Assembly (NCBI GenBank): GCA_910578215.1 | Contig: CAJTPH010000024.1 | Location: forward strand, 1 to 30,035 | Direction of reading: 5' to 3' | Origin: an uncultured Acetatifactor sp. | GTDB lineage: Bacteria > Bacillota > Clostridia > Lachnospirales > Lachnospiraceae | DNA: 30,035 bases | Part shown: one piece after another, positions 13,413 through 21,872 of the stretch | Position numbering within the stretch: position 1 is the first letter of the stretch | Layout: every line of letters begins with the position of its first letter | The notes under the pieces: model-generated | The model's input: the letters and a program-made list of their open reading frames with translations, nothing else | Database searches by the model: none | What the model was told of the DNA's origin: nothing | Program-made: the position numbers and the translations under genes

Positions 13413-15656
13413 TCATATCGTATTCATGGGGTCAAAGTCAAACTGTACCGTCTCCTGCTTCAGCGGCTGCCCCCGCAGCGCCTCCTCCAACGCGTCCTTT
13501 ATCTGTATCAGTTTACCATAATTTGAGCATTTAATATAGAAAACAAATCTAAAAATATCATTAATTCTTCCGATGGCTGCCGGCGCAGGCCCGAGAATCT
13601 GCATTTTTCCGTCCTCCCCGTGGGATTTCAGAGCGCCGGCACGTCTTGCCAGCCACCCGGCAAGCTTCATTCCACGCTCCTCCTCACGGGCAAAGACCTG
13701 TACCGCCAGCATATGGGACACAGGCGGATACCCCAGCATTTCCCTGTATAAAATGTCCTCCTCATAAAAGCCCTCATAATCCTGCTTCGCCGCGTGAACC
13801 ACCGCATAATGCTCCGGCTGGTAGGTCTGGATAACCGCCTCTCCGGGAAGGCTTCCCCTTCCCGCCCTGCCCACCGCCTGTGTCAAAAGCTGGAAGGTGC
13901 GCTCCCCCGCGTGGTAATCTCCCGTGCTCAGGGACAGATCCGCCGCCAGGACTCCCACCAGCGTCACCCTGGGAAAGTCGTGCCCCTTGACAATCATCTG
14001 AGTGCCGATAAGCACATCCGCTTCCCCGTTGGAAAATGCCGACAGAATCTGCTCATAGCTGTCCTTTGTCCTCGTGGTGTCCGCATCCATCCGCAGAGTG
14101 CGCACATCCGGATACAATTCTTTAAGCTTCTCCTCTATCTGCTGCGTACCCGCCCTGAAGCCGCTGATATACCCCGAACCGCATTTGGGACATATCTTCG
14201 GCTTCGGCTCGCCGTACCCGCAATAATGACAGAGCAGCCTGCCGCCCTTATGCTCCGACAGCGACACGTCACAGTGCGGGCACTTCATCACATGTCCGCA
14301 GGCGCGGCAGGAGATAAAGCCCGCATAGCCCCTGCGGTTCAGAAAGAGAATGCTCTGCTCCCCCTTCGCCAGCCTGTCAGACAGAAGCTCCTGCAGCTTC
14401 CTGCTGAAAATAGAACGGTTTCCCTCCCGCAGCTCCTGTCTTAAATCTATCGTATAAACCGTGGGCAGCCGCCCTCCCGTAAGCCGCTCCTTCAAGGTAA
14501 AGAGCGTATACTCCCCCCTCCCGGCGCGGTAATACGCCTCCAGGGAGGGCGTTGCCGAGCCCAGGACAACGCTTGCCCCGTGCAGCCTTGCAACCTCCAC
14601 CGCCGTCTCTCTGGCATGATACTTGGGAGAGCCTTCACTTTTATAGCTGTTCTCGTGCTCCTCGTCTATAACGATAATGCCGATTTGGGGAAAAGGGGTA
14701 AACAGCGCGGAGCGGGGACCTATGATCACATCGATCTCCCCGTTTTTCGCCCGCTGGCACTGATCGTATTTTTCCCCTGCGGAAAGCGTGGAATTCATCA
14801 CGCTGACCCTGTCGCCAAAGCGCCTGTAAAACCGAAGCAGCGTCTGATAGGTCAGTGCAATCTCCGGAATCAGTACCACCGCCTGCTTTCCCCTCTTTGT
14901 CATCTCCTGTATAAGCCGCATATATACTTCCGTCTTGCCGCTTCCCGTGATGCCGTGGATCAGATAAGTGCCCGGATGCCCTCCGTCATAATCCGCCGTC
15001 ACCCGTTCCACAATATGCCTCTGGTCTTCGCTCAGGTTTTTTTCCTTCTCGGCCGTCTCCTTTAATCTGACGGGATTGCGGTAGGCGAGAGAGCTTTCAA
15101 TCCTTACCGCCCCCGCCCTCTCCAGGCTCTTTACAGTCTGTGCGGAGACGCCCAGCTTTCCGGTCACCCACTCGTAGGGAATGGTCTCCTGCTCCAAAAG
15201 CTCCTGCAGAAGCCGCTCCTTCGCCACCTGTTTTCTGCGCCTGCACTCCCCCAGAAGGGAGAGCAGCTCCTCCCGGCTCATGAGCCGCTGCAGTTTTTTA
15301 TGCTCCAGTCTTTTCACGGACTGCTTTGCCGGCAGCACCGTCTTCAGCGCCTGTATCATGGTTGAGCCGTAATTTCTGCGAAGCCACCCCGCCAGGGCGA
15401 TCATCTTGTCCTCAACCTCCACGCTGTCCTTCACAAGTCCCTGTATCTCTTTCATCCTGGAGGGCTCGAACCTGCACTCGCCTCCGACTTCCATCACATA
15501 GCCCTTGACCGGCTTGTTGCCGTTTCCAAAGGGAACCACAACGCACATACCTGCCTCAAGCACCCCCGCAAGTCTTTCCGGCACCCTGTACTGAAAGGTT
15601 TTATCCAGTTTTTCATGAGAGATATCCACAATGATATCCGCATAAAGCTCCTGCAC
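13413..15656 (-). CDS. priA: primosomal replication helicase PriA
   Basis: Restarts stalled replication forks by binding branched DNA and loading the primosome; 3'-5' helicase. In the 747 residues: an N-terminal DNA-binding domain starting ELYADIIVDISHEKLD, the Walker A GITGSGKTEVYM, a DEEH box, a zinc-binding insertion with eight Cys (CRACG, CPHC, CHYCG, CPKCGS), a helicase C domain with QAVGRAGR, and a C-terminal domain. The start is GTG at 15656, just after GGAGGAG; the open frame extends to 15758, but those 34 Arg/Thr-rich residues are unlike PriA N-termini. A 128-bp gap separates it from murE. Confidence 0.95.
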   Translation of the reverse strand: MQELYADIIVDISHEKLDKTFQYRVPERLAGVLEAGMCVVVPFGNGNKPVKGYVMEVGGECRFEPSRMKEIQGLVKDSVEVEDKMIALAGWLRRNYGSTMIQALKTVLPAKQSVKRLEHKKLQRLMSREELLSLLGECRRRKQVAKERLLQELLEQETIPYEWVTGKLGVSAQTVKSLERAGAVRIESSLAYRNPVRLKETAEKEKNLSEDQRHIVERVTADYDGGHPGTYLIHGITGSGKTEVYMRLIQEMTKRGKQAVVLIPEIALTYQTLLRFYRRFGDRVSVMNSTLSAGEKYDQCQRAKNGEIDVIIGPRSALFTPFPQIGIIVIDEEHENSYKSEGSPKYHARETAVEVARLHGASVVLGSATPSLEAYYRAGRGEYTLFTLKERLTGGRLPTVYTIDLRQELREGNRSIFSRKLQELLSDRLAKGEQSILFLNRRGYAGFISCRACGHVMKCPHCDVSLSEHKGGRLLCHYCGYGEPKPKICPKCGSGYISGFRAGTQQIEEKLKELYPDVRTLRMDADTTRTKDSYEQILSAFSNGEADVLIGTQMIVKGHDFPRVTLVGVLAADLSLSTGDYHAGERTFQLLTQAVGRAGRGSLPGEAVIQTYQPEHYAVVHAAKQDYEGFYEEDILYREMLGYPPVSHMLAVQVFAREEERGMKLAGWLARRAGALKSHGEDGKMQILGPAPAAIGRINDIFRFVFYIKCSNYGKLIQIKDALEEALRGQPLKQETVQFDFDPMNTI

Positions 15657-15764
15657 CGTTCTCCTCCGTGTTCCGCTCTTTATCCGTGTCCTGAATTTCG
15701 TCCCTGCCCCGTGGATGGTCCGTAACCGCGCTTTGTCCGTGCTCCGGTCTGTTGTCATGCCAGC

Positions 15765-15783
15765 CCTGTCCCGGGCGGACAGG
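15765..15783. repeat. hairpin immediately after murE
   Basis: CCTGTCC (15765-15771) and GGACAGG (15777-15783) form a perfect 7-bp stem with a CGGGC loop, one base beyond the murE stop. No U-tract on the minus strand, so it is not an obvious terminator; transcription probably continues into priA. Confidence 0.5.
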
Positions 15784-15784
15784 C

Positions 15785-17263
15785 TTAAATATGCGCAAGT
15801 CCGTCTCTTAAAAGCTCTTTAATGAGCACTCTCTCATCCATGGGATATTTAACGCCCTTAATCTCCTGATAATCCTCGTGCCCCTTGCCTGCAAGCACAA
15901 TCAAATCCCCCTCCAGGGCGTGAGCTATGGCGTAGGCGATGGCCTCTTTCCTGTCGCAGATCTCCGTATATTTTCCGTCCGTTTTCTCAATACCGGTCTT
16001 GATATCGTCGATGATCGCCTGAGGCTCCTCGTACCTGGGATTGTCGGAGGTGATAATGGTAAAGTCCGCCAGCCTGCCGCTGACCTCTCCCATCTCAAAG
16101 CGCCTCTGCCTGGAACGGTTTCCGCCGCAGCCGAACACACAGACCAGCCTCCCCGGATTATACTCCCTCAGAGTTGCAAGAAGGCTCTCCAGCGCCATGG
16201 CATTGTGCGCATAGTCTATCAAAAGGGTAAATTTATCCGATATATCCACCTTCTCAATGCGCCCCTTTACCCTGGCGGTTCTCAGCGCCTCCTGTATCCC
16301 GTCCTTCCCAACCCTGAAGTGACGGCAAATGGCAATGGCACAGAGAGCGTTGTACACGCTGAACCTTCCGGGCGAGGGCACCTCCACCTCCATATCTGTC
16401 AGCCCCTCCACCTGAAATTTTACCCCCGGCGACCCGGGCGTATATATCAGCTCCGGTTCCCGTGCCCGCAGCATACAGCCCTTCCCCATTCCGAAGGTCT
16501 CAAGCGCACAGGTATGCCCTTGGGTCACACCCTCCACATGGGCGTCGTCTCCGTTTACAATACCCACTTTGCACTGCCTGAACAAAAGCCCCTTACATGC
16601 CATGTACTCCTCAAAGCTTGCGTGCTCGTTAGGTCCGATATGATCCGGCTCCAGGTTTGTAAAGATGCCGTAATCGAACACAAACCCCTGGGTCCTGTGC
16701 TGCATCAGCGCCTGAGAGGAAACCTCCATCACCACGGTATCCAGCCCCGCCTCCACCATTTCCGCAAAATACTCCTGCAGGCAGTAGGATTCCGGCGTTG
16801 TATTCTCGGCATGGATATGGGTGTCCCCGATGATAATTTCAATGGTGCCCACCAGCCCCACGCGAAACCCGGTGCGCTCCAGAATCGACTTTACCAGATA
16901 GGTGGTGGTAGTCTTTCCCTTGGTTCCGGTAATGCCGACGGTTTTAAGCTTCCTTGCCGGATGCCCAAACCAGGCCGCCGAGATGAACGCCAGACAAAAG
17001 CGGGTGTCCTTCACGAAAATTACCGTCACATCCATGTCCTTCACCGCCTCCACAGGCTTCGACACCACCAGCACTGCCGCGCCCTTTTTGGCTGCCTCCG
17101 CCGCATAATCGTGACCGTCATAAACCGCTCCCACCGTACAGACAAAAAGCGCCCCTGCCGCAAGCTCCTTTCTGGAATCGTAGGCCACCGCCTTCACATC
17201 CACATCCTGCCTTCCCTGTATGCATGTATAATCCAGCCCTTGAAGCAGCTGCTCCAGCCTCAT
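15785..17263 (-). CDS. murE: UDP-MurNAc-tripeptide synthetase (meso-DAP type)
   Basis: Adds the third residue of the peptidoglycan stem peptide, in the cytoplasm, using ATP. The 492-residue product has the Mur-ligase layout: an N-terminal UDP-binding domain, the central ATPase with GITGTKGKTTTT (about 109-120), YMACKGLLF with the Lys that is carbamylated in the family, and the C-terminal domain with DYAHN and SDNPRYEEP. DNPR is the motif associated with meso-diaminopimelate rather than lysine, so the wall is predicted to be meso-DAP type. The ATG at 17263 has GGGAGG about seven bases upstream; an ATG at 17278 overlaps that site and is rejected. It is the first gene of the minus-strand run to rlmN. 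Confidence 0.95.
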   Translation of the reverse strand: MRLEQLLQGLDYTCIQGRQDVDVKAVAYDSRKELAAGALFVCTVGAVYDGHDYAAEAAKKGAAVLVVSKPVEAVKDMDVTVIFVKDTRFCLAFISAAWFGHPARKLKTVGITGTKGKTTTTYLVKSILERTGFRVGLVGTIEIIIGDTHIHAENTTPESYCLQEYFAEMVEAGLDTVVMEVSSQALMQHRTQGFVFDYGIFTNLEPDHIGPNEHASFEEYMACKGLLFRQCKVGIVNGDDAHVEGVTQGHTCALETFGMGKGCMLRAREPELIYTPGSPGVKFQVEGLTDMEVEVPSPGRFSVYNALCAIAICRHFRVGKDGIQEALRTARVKGRIEKVDISDKFTLLIDYAHNAMALESLLATLREYNPGRLVCVFGCGGNRSRQRRFEMGEVSGRLADFTIITSDNPRYEEPQAIIDDIKTGIEKTDGKYTEICDRKEAIAYAIAHALEGDLIVLAGKGHEDYQEIKGVKYPMDERVLIKELLRDGLAHI

Positions 17264-17446
17264 CGCACTTCCTCCCATTCTTCCGGCTTTTTTGTTGCCG
17301 CCGTTATTTTTCCAGCTATATTATTCTATATTTTACTCCACTTTACCGATTTCTACCACCCCTTTTTTCCTTTCCTGTCCTTCCTTACAGCAGACGCAGC
17401 TCCCATTATTCTTTACCGCTGCCTCCGGACCCTGTCTCCAAAGCCC
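17264..17446. other. AT/pyrimidine-rich upstream region of murE
   Basis: No gene is seen here. On the minus strand it holds the murE ribosome binding site and AT-rich stretches near 17320-17340 with -10-like boxes (TAAAAT, TAGAAT), but no matching -35 box, so no promoter is called. The neighbouring stretch to 17765 is covered by the MITE-like element and the promoter of the next gene. Confidence 0.5.
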
Positions 17447-17602
17447 TGTAACCCGTAACAGTTCAGCCTTCGGCTAAACTGTTACACTGATGCACACAAA
17501 ATGAGTTTTCAACTCATTTTGGCGCTCGCAAGTCTCGCAAAATTGCATAAGGATGCAATTTTGACTTCGCGGTACTGTATGGCTGAACTGTTACCGTAAC
17601 CC
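17447..17602. mobile_element. MITE-like element with 14-bp inverted ends
   Basis: Terminal inverted repeats GTAACAGTTCAGCC (17455-17468) and GGCTGAACTGTTAC (17581-17594) match perfectly and bound a 140-bp non-coding body. Inside, GGCTAAACTGTTAC (17472-17485) is a third copy (13/14), so the left end folds into its own hairpin. Two more perfect 10-bp hairpins follow: AAAATGAGTT/AACTCATTTT (17498-17520) and AAAATTGCAT/ATGCAATTTT (17539-17562). The flanks tGTAACCC (17447-17454) and cGTAACCC (17595-17602) look like an 8-bp target duplication with one mismatch. No transposase is encoded, so it would need one in trans. Only one copy is in this window; multicopy status is inferred. Confidence 0.65.
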
Positions 17603-17624
17603 TTCTCCGTAATCCGCACCGTTC

Positions 17625-17653
17625 TTGACAGGGAAAAGCATGGATAGTAAAAT
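17625..17653 (+). promoter_or_regulatory. strong sigma-A-type promoter for the 17766 gene
   Basis: TTGACA (17625-17630), a 17-base spacer and TAAAAT (17648-17653): consensus -35, ideal spacing and a 5/6 match at -10. Predicted start near 17660, giving a ~105-base leader that contains a second TTGACA (17675) with a poorer -10. The promoter starts 23 bp after the MITE-like element. Confidence 0.65.
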
Positions 17654-17765
17654 AATGCCGTACGTAAATTATAATTGACACGCCTAAGCGCGCAGATAAA
17701 AAGTTTGAAAGCAGACCTTTTAACATTGTCTGGTATGTGCGCCGGGCACACAGGGAGGTATAAAA

Positions 17766-18917
17766 ATGGAAGATCGGAATTTACAGGAGCAATTCTCCGG
17801 CCTGCGGCAGGAATTTCTTAATTACACGGGAGAAACAGAGCTTCTGCCGGGCGAAATGGAGGAGACCACTTTGTTTTTCCAGGCTCCCGCCGTAAAGGGG
17901 CTCATCGCCTTCGGTGCGGAGAACAACGAATTTCTGGACCGGATCGTGGATACCTTTGCAGGCATAAACGATATGGATATCTACCGCGGATGCCTGACAG
18001 GATATCTGATAGGGCTTTACGGGGAGAGCAATATTATCGCCAAACAGACAGACCTTGCCCTGACGGCATTTTTCCAGAAAATCCTGGGACTGTGCGAAGC
18101 ATACATGGAGCTGGCATGCGACAGGCTGGGAACCTCCCCTGAAAAAATGCTTGAGGACGAGGAGCTTTTAAACCGCTTTTACGAATTTCCGCCCCAATCC
18201 CTGTTTGAGAAGGCTCCCGAGCCTGTGAAGGCATGGATGGGCATTTCCATGCTCTCCCTGGGTGTGATGTCCCGCATCTGCTGCATGCGGCCCCTCAGGG
18301 ACGAGCTCAGAGCCGGGGATCACATTGCGCAGCGCTGTGAATTTCTGGGCGATTACCGGGACACGGTAGGCTTCGTCCCCGGCATCCTGAATATGGTGGA
18401 GCAGGAGACGGTGCTGCTGCTCTCCCCCGGCACAGGCAGCGGCGTAGAGGTATCTCTGGAGGAGATCGATTCCAACAATGTGTTTTTCACCCTGCTGCAG
18501 TTTACCCTTTACCACGAGGGGCTGCTGAAGGAGCTGGGTGCGCAGGGCTTTGAATACCGGGAGGTAGTGGAACGGATTGCCCTGCACGAGCCGGTGGACG
18601 ATGAGGAATGGCCGGAAAACCTGTATGAAAGCGGATGCTTCGGATATTATACCTATCCCGCCCTGAACAGGGACGGAAGCTATAACGAAATGGGCGCGGT
18701 GTGGGGCGAGGGAACCTTACATGAGGTTCCGAAGCTGGACGGGCGGTATGTGATCCTGCTCACAAAGCCCTCCATACACCGGAGCTGGGGAAACGCCTTT
18801 GTGAGCTCCACACACTCCCAGCTCCTGCCCCGCGTAAAGCTGATCCGCAGGCTCCCGGAAGACGAGGCCGCCCGGTGGCTGGAAAAGGTTTACAAGGCAA
18901 ACCAAAGCAAACTGTAA
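17766..18917 (+). CDS. hypothetical protein, 383 aa, family not recognised
   Basis: I do not recognise this protein. It is 383 residues, acidic, without a signal peptide or clear membrane helix, and looks cytoplasmic and mostly helical in its first half. It is fairly rich in Cys/Met in the middle (SRICCMRPLRDEL), with aromatic-rich stretches later (YESGCFGYYTYPALNRDG) and a basic C-terminus. ATG at 17766 follows GGGAGG by seven bases. It is monocistronic, opposite in direction to both neighbours, has a consensus promoter and a clean terminator, and shows normal codon use for the window, so it is a real, probably well-expressed gene. Gene context offers no functional link. Confidence 0.85.
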   Translation: MEDRNLQEQFSGLRQEFLNYTGETELLPGEMEETTLFFQAPAVKGLIAFGAENNEFLDRIVDTFAGINDMDIYRGCLTGYLIGLYGESNIIAKQTDLALTAFFQKILGLCEAYMELACDRLGTSPEKMLEDEELLNRFYEFPPQSLFEKAPEPVKAWMGISMLSLGVMSRICCMRPLRDELRAGDHIAQRCEFLGDYRDTVGFVPGILNMVEQETVLLLSPGTGSGVEVSLEEIDSNNVFFTLLQFTLYHEGLLKELGAQGFEYREVVERIALHEPVDDEEWPENLYESGCFGYYTYPALNRDGSYNEMGAVWGEGTLHEVPKLDGRYVILLTKPSIHRSWGNAFVSSTHSQLLPRVKLIRRLPEDEAARWLEKVYKANQSKL

Positions 18918-18938
18918 GCACAAGCTCCTGTACCTGCA

Positions 18939-18968
18939 AAAAGACCCCGGCTTCCGCCGAGGTCTTTT
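18939..18968. terminator. bidirectional terminator, 17766 gene and recJ side
   Basis: AAAAGACC (18939-18946) pairs with GGTCTTTT (18961-18968), extended by CGGC/GCCG with one mismatch around a TTCC loop. The plus strand ends in TTTT and the minus strand in TTTTT, so it can serve the plus-strand gene ending at 18917 and, more distantly, recJ. The AT-rich stretch 18971-19106 contains no supported gene. Confidence 0.8.
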
Positions 18969-19106
18969 CGCTATTTTCTTATGAGGGGGGAGATAGTGAG
19001 TTCATCAACTATCTGAGATATATATTACAGAAGAAATGTGACCAAACTGTGTTTAATTTCTAATTTAAAAATAAAAACCGTCTAAAAAAAGAAATAAAAA
19101 GCACCT

Positions 19107-20888
19107 TCAGCAATAATGCTGCAGGACAAACTGCAGCTCCGTCCTCCCCCTGTAGGTATTTTTTCCCAGCTGGTATACCACAGACAGGGCAAATTCCCCA
19201 CACCCCGCATAGAGCTGCCCGGCGCTGCCGCTGCCGTACTTTTCATCCAAAAACGAATCAAACCGCTCCAGATCCCCGAAGTACACCAGCTGCTTTACGG
19301 CGCCCTCCGGCGTCTTCACCTTGAATCTGGCAAAGCTCTTGTTCGCCCCCATTCTCACGCCCGCCTGAAAGATCAGCTCCTTCTGGGCAAAAAGCGGCTT
19401 TGGATTTCCCACCCCGAAGGGCTCCAAAAGCTCCAGCTCCCCCGCAAGCTCCTCGTCCGCATAGACAAGGGGCATAGGCACATCTATATGTACCCTTGGA
19501 ACAAAATCCTCCTCGCAAAGCCTGCAGTTTCGGTTAAGCTCGCCCCTGAGCGCTTCGATATCCTCCTCCCTCATGGACAGCCCCGCCGCCATGGCATGGC
19601 CACCAAACCTGGTAAAATACCCCTTCACCTCCGTCATGGCATCATACATGTGATAGCCCTCCACAGAGCGCCCGGAGCCCTTGACCCCCTCCTCGCCCCG
19701 GGTCAGAATAAACACGGGATGATTATACCTCTCCCTGACCCTCCCTGCGATAATGCCCGCCAGGCTTTCATGTACCTCCGGCAGAAAAACCACCAGCACC
19801 TTATCCCGTTCCAATTGATGCTCTCTTATGTAAATTTCCGCCTGCTCCACTCCGCTCAGGGTCAGATTCTTTCTGCTGTCGTTTAAGTCCTTCAATTCTC
19901 TTGCCGCACTCATGGCGTCCGATTTTGCGCCGCTTTGCAGAAGCTCCAGCGCCCGCCTTGCGGTGTCCAGCCTTCCCGTTGCGTTCAGACAGGGACCCAG
20001 CACAAACCCCAGATGATAGGCGGTCAGCCGCTCCGGTTCAATACCGTTTACCTCCATCAGCGCCCTAAGCCCCTGATTATCAGTATTTCTAAGCCGCTTT
20101 AAGCCCTCCTTCACCAGAATACGGTTCTCGTCCCTGAGCTCCATGACATCGCAGACCGTAGCCAGCGCCGCAAACTCCAGAAATTCCCCCATGGCCTCCC
20201 CCAGCTCCCGGCTGCCCGTTCTCTCCGCCAATGCGCCCATCACCTTGAACGCCACCACGCCACCGCAAATACCGGAAAAGGGATAGCTGCACTGCTCCTG
20301 CTTGGGGTCTATGACCGCAAGCGCAGGCGGAAGAAGCTCCCTGCGCACCTCCTCCCCGGTATCCTCCGCCCTCTCCGACACAAAAGGCACCTCATGATGA
20401 TCCGTCACTATCACCTTAATGCCCCAGGAGCCGGCAAGCTCAATCTGTGGCGCCGCAGCGATGCCGTTGTCGCAGGTGACGATCATTCCCACTCCGTCCC
20501 GCGCCGCCTCCTGTATCAAACTGTCATTCAGCCCATAGCCGTCGTGAATGCGGTGGGGAATCGCCGTGTCTACCCTTGCCCCCAGAAGCTGCAGCCCCTT
20601 TGTCAATATGTAAGAGGAGCAGATCCCGTCCACATCATAATCCCCAATGACACGGACATGCCGCCCCTCCGAGACCGCCCCCAGGAGCTCCGTCACCGCC
20701 CTGTCCATATCCTTCAAAAGCCAGGGGGAATAGCAGTCCTCAAGAGTCCCCTGCAAAAATCTCCGCACCTGCCCTTCCTCCGTCAGATCTCTGTTGCGCA
20801 GGATTCTGGCCAATACGGGGCTGATGCCGAACATCCTCCCCCAGGCCTCAAAATCCGCCTTTTTTGCCGCCACATACCACTTTTCCAT
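19107..20888 (-). CDS. recJ: single-strand-specific 5'-3' exonuclease RecJ
   Basis: DHH-family exonuclease for recombination and mismatch or base-excision repair. In the 593 residues: DHH domain with GDYDVDG (about 82-88), a CDNG block (about 139-142) and DHHE (about 163-166); then the DHHA1 domain with the GGHAMAAG substrate motif (about 430-437) and a C-terminal OB-type domain. All catalytic motifs are intact. The length is at the upper end of the family. ATG at 20888 with AAGGAG nine bases upstream. It starts 13 bp after the upstream lipoprotein gene and is probably co-transcribed with it. Confidence 0.95.
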   Translation of the reverse strand: MEKWYVAAKKADFEAWGRMFGISPVLARILRNRDLTEEGQVRRFLQGTLEDCYSPWLLKDMDRAVTELLGAVSEGRHVRVIGDYDVDGICSSYILTKGLQLLGARVDTAIPHRIHDGYGLNDSLIQEAARDGVGMIVTCDNGIAAAPQIELAGSWGIKVIVTDHHEVPFVSERAEDTGEEVRRELLPPALAVIDPKQEQCSYPFSGICGGVVAFKVMGALAERTGSRELGEAMGEFLEFAALATVCDVMELRDENRILVKEGLKRLRNTDNQGLRALMEVNGIEPERLTAYHLGFVLGPCLNATGRLDTARRALELLQSGAKSDAMSAARELKDLNDSRKNLTLSGVEQAEIYIREHQLERDKVLVVFLPEVHESLAGIIAGRVRERYNHPVFILTRGEEGVKGSGRSVEGYHMYDAMTEVKGYFTRFGGHAMAAGLSMREEDIEALRGELNRNCRLCEEDFVPRVHIDVPMPLVYADEELAGELELLEPFGVGNPKPLFAQKELIFQAGVRMGANKSFARFKVKTPEGAVKQLVYFGDLERFDSFLDEKYGSGSAGQLYAGCGEFALSVVYQLGKNTYRGRTELQFVLQHYC

Positions 20889-20901
20889 CCCCGGGTACTC
20901 C

Positions 20902-21852
20902 TTAATAATTTCCGTCCTTATCTTCCTTGTGCTTCTCCGGCGTTATACCGTTGACAGCGTATATTTTCAGCCCCTGTAAGCCCTCGCCGTCCTCCGTTAT
21001 CCAGCAGCTTCCATCTCCCATCATAACGCCTCTGTAATTGCAGAACAGGTTTTCACAGGTCTCCGCCTTCAGCGCCTCAAGAAATTCTGCGCTGGGATTT
21101 GTCACAAACTCCGCCTTCATGAAGGCCGCCTTGTCAATATAGATCGTATGGTCTATTCTGATGGGAAAGACCATGCTCTCCGCCAGCGCCTCAAAATCTC
21201 CCGCCAGAATCTGCCTCCTTACGCGTTTTGCAAACCGCTCCACCTCCCAGGCGGACCTTCCCGTCGCCACCGCATATTTCCGGGCATAGGCTTCCAGCCC
21301 CTTCTTCATGACACTTATGCTGTCCCGGTAGTCAAGCAGATACTCCATGGGCGACACATCCACGTAAAACTCCGTTTCCCCTTCCTCCTGCGTATAAAGC
21401 CTGGGCTCGTAAAAGCTCGTACTCATTCCGAAATCCCCGCCCGTATATTCAATCAGAAGCATTATGTCCGTCCTGCCGTCCTCATTATAATCAAAAAAGG
21501 AAACTGCCGCAACCCCGGCAAATTCCTGTCCCTGCAATATATCATCCTCATAGCGGGCCGGAAATGTATAAACGGTCTCCCCGTTTTGCATCAGCTTAAA
21601 CCGCACGTCTCTGTTCCCCTGCGCCCGGCTTCCGCCCTTGTCCTCCCTATCCGGTATAAAAGGCGCAAACATTACCTTCCCCCAGCCGTCCAGCTCCACA
21701 TAAAATGACTGCTCCTTAATCTGTCTCTCCGCCTGCTTGAGAGCCTGCGGCAGGGCATCCTCATTCCCCTCGCCGGCATCATCGCTGCACGCGGCAGACA
21801 CACATAAAAGCAGCCACAAAAAAATGACGCAGATTACTCTCTTGCAATTCAT
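20902..21852 (-). CDS. predicted lipoprotein, function unknown
   Basis: A 316-residue secreted lipoprotein: a basic N-terminus, a hydrophobic stretch at 6-18 and the lipobox VSAAC with Cys22 as the lipidated residue. The mature part contains a DYNEDGRTD segment (121-129) resembling the calcium loop DxNxDGxxD of EF-hand or dockerin-like folds, followed by an aromatic-rich region. No named family recognised. The ATG at 21852 has GGGAG five to six bases upstream; a GTG at 21873 overlaps the stop of the preceding gene and is rejected. It lies between the small lipoprotein at 21873-22463 and recJ, both within ~20 bp, indicating one transcript. Confidence 0.75.
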   Translation of the reverse strand: MNCKRVICVIFLWLLLCVSAACSDDAGEGNEDALPQALKQAERQIKEQSFYVELDGWGKVMFAPFIPDREDKGGSRAQGNRDVRFKLMQNGETVYTFPARYEDDILQGQEFAGVAAVSFFDYNEDGRTDIMLLIEYTGGDFGMSTSFYEPRLYTQEEGETEFYVDVSPMEYLLDYRDSISVMKKGLEAYARKYAVATGRSAWEVERFAKRVRRQILAGDFEALAESMVFPIRIDHTIYIDKAAFMKAEFVTNPSAEFLEALKAETCENLFCNYRGVMMGDGSCWITEDGEGLQGLKIYAVNGITPEKHKEDKDGNY

Positions 21853-21872
21853 TTTATCTCCCTGCAAATCCA

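Noticed and set aside
13413..15758. Longer PriA starting at 15758
   Set aside because: The extra residues are Arg/Thr-rich and unlike the family; GGAGGAG directly precedes the GTG at 15656.
15878..17458. 526-codon open frame on the plus strand
   Set aside because: Antisense to murE over most of its length, with no family motif and no start signal.
17455..17594. CRISPR or tRNA-like structure
   Set aside because: The repeats are inverted rather than regularly spaced direct repeats, and no cloverleaf or TPsiC signature is present. No CRISPR array, tRNA or rRNA was seen anywhere in the window.
18991..19014. AGATAGT/ACTATCT inverted repeat downstream of the plus-strand orphan gene
   Set aside because: Seven pairs with a 10-base loop in AT-rich DNA is easily random, and no associated signal was found.
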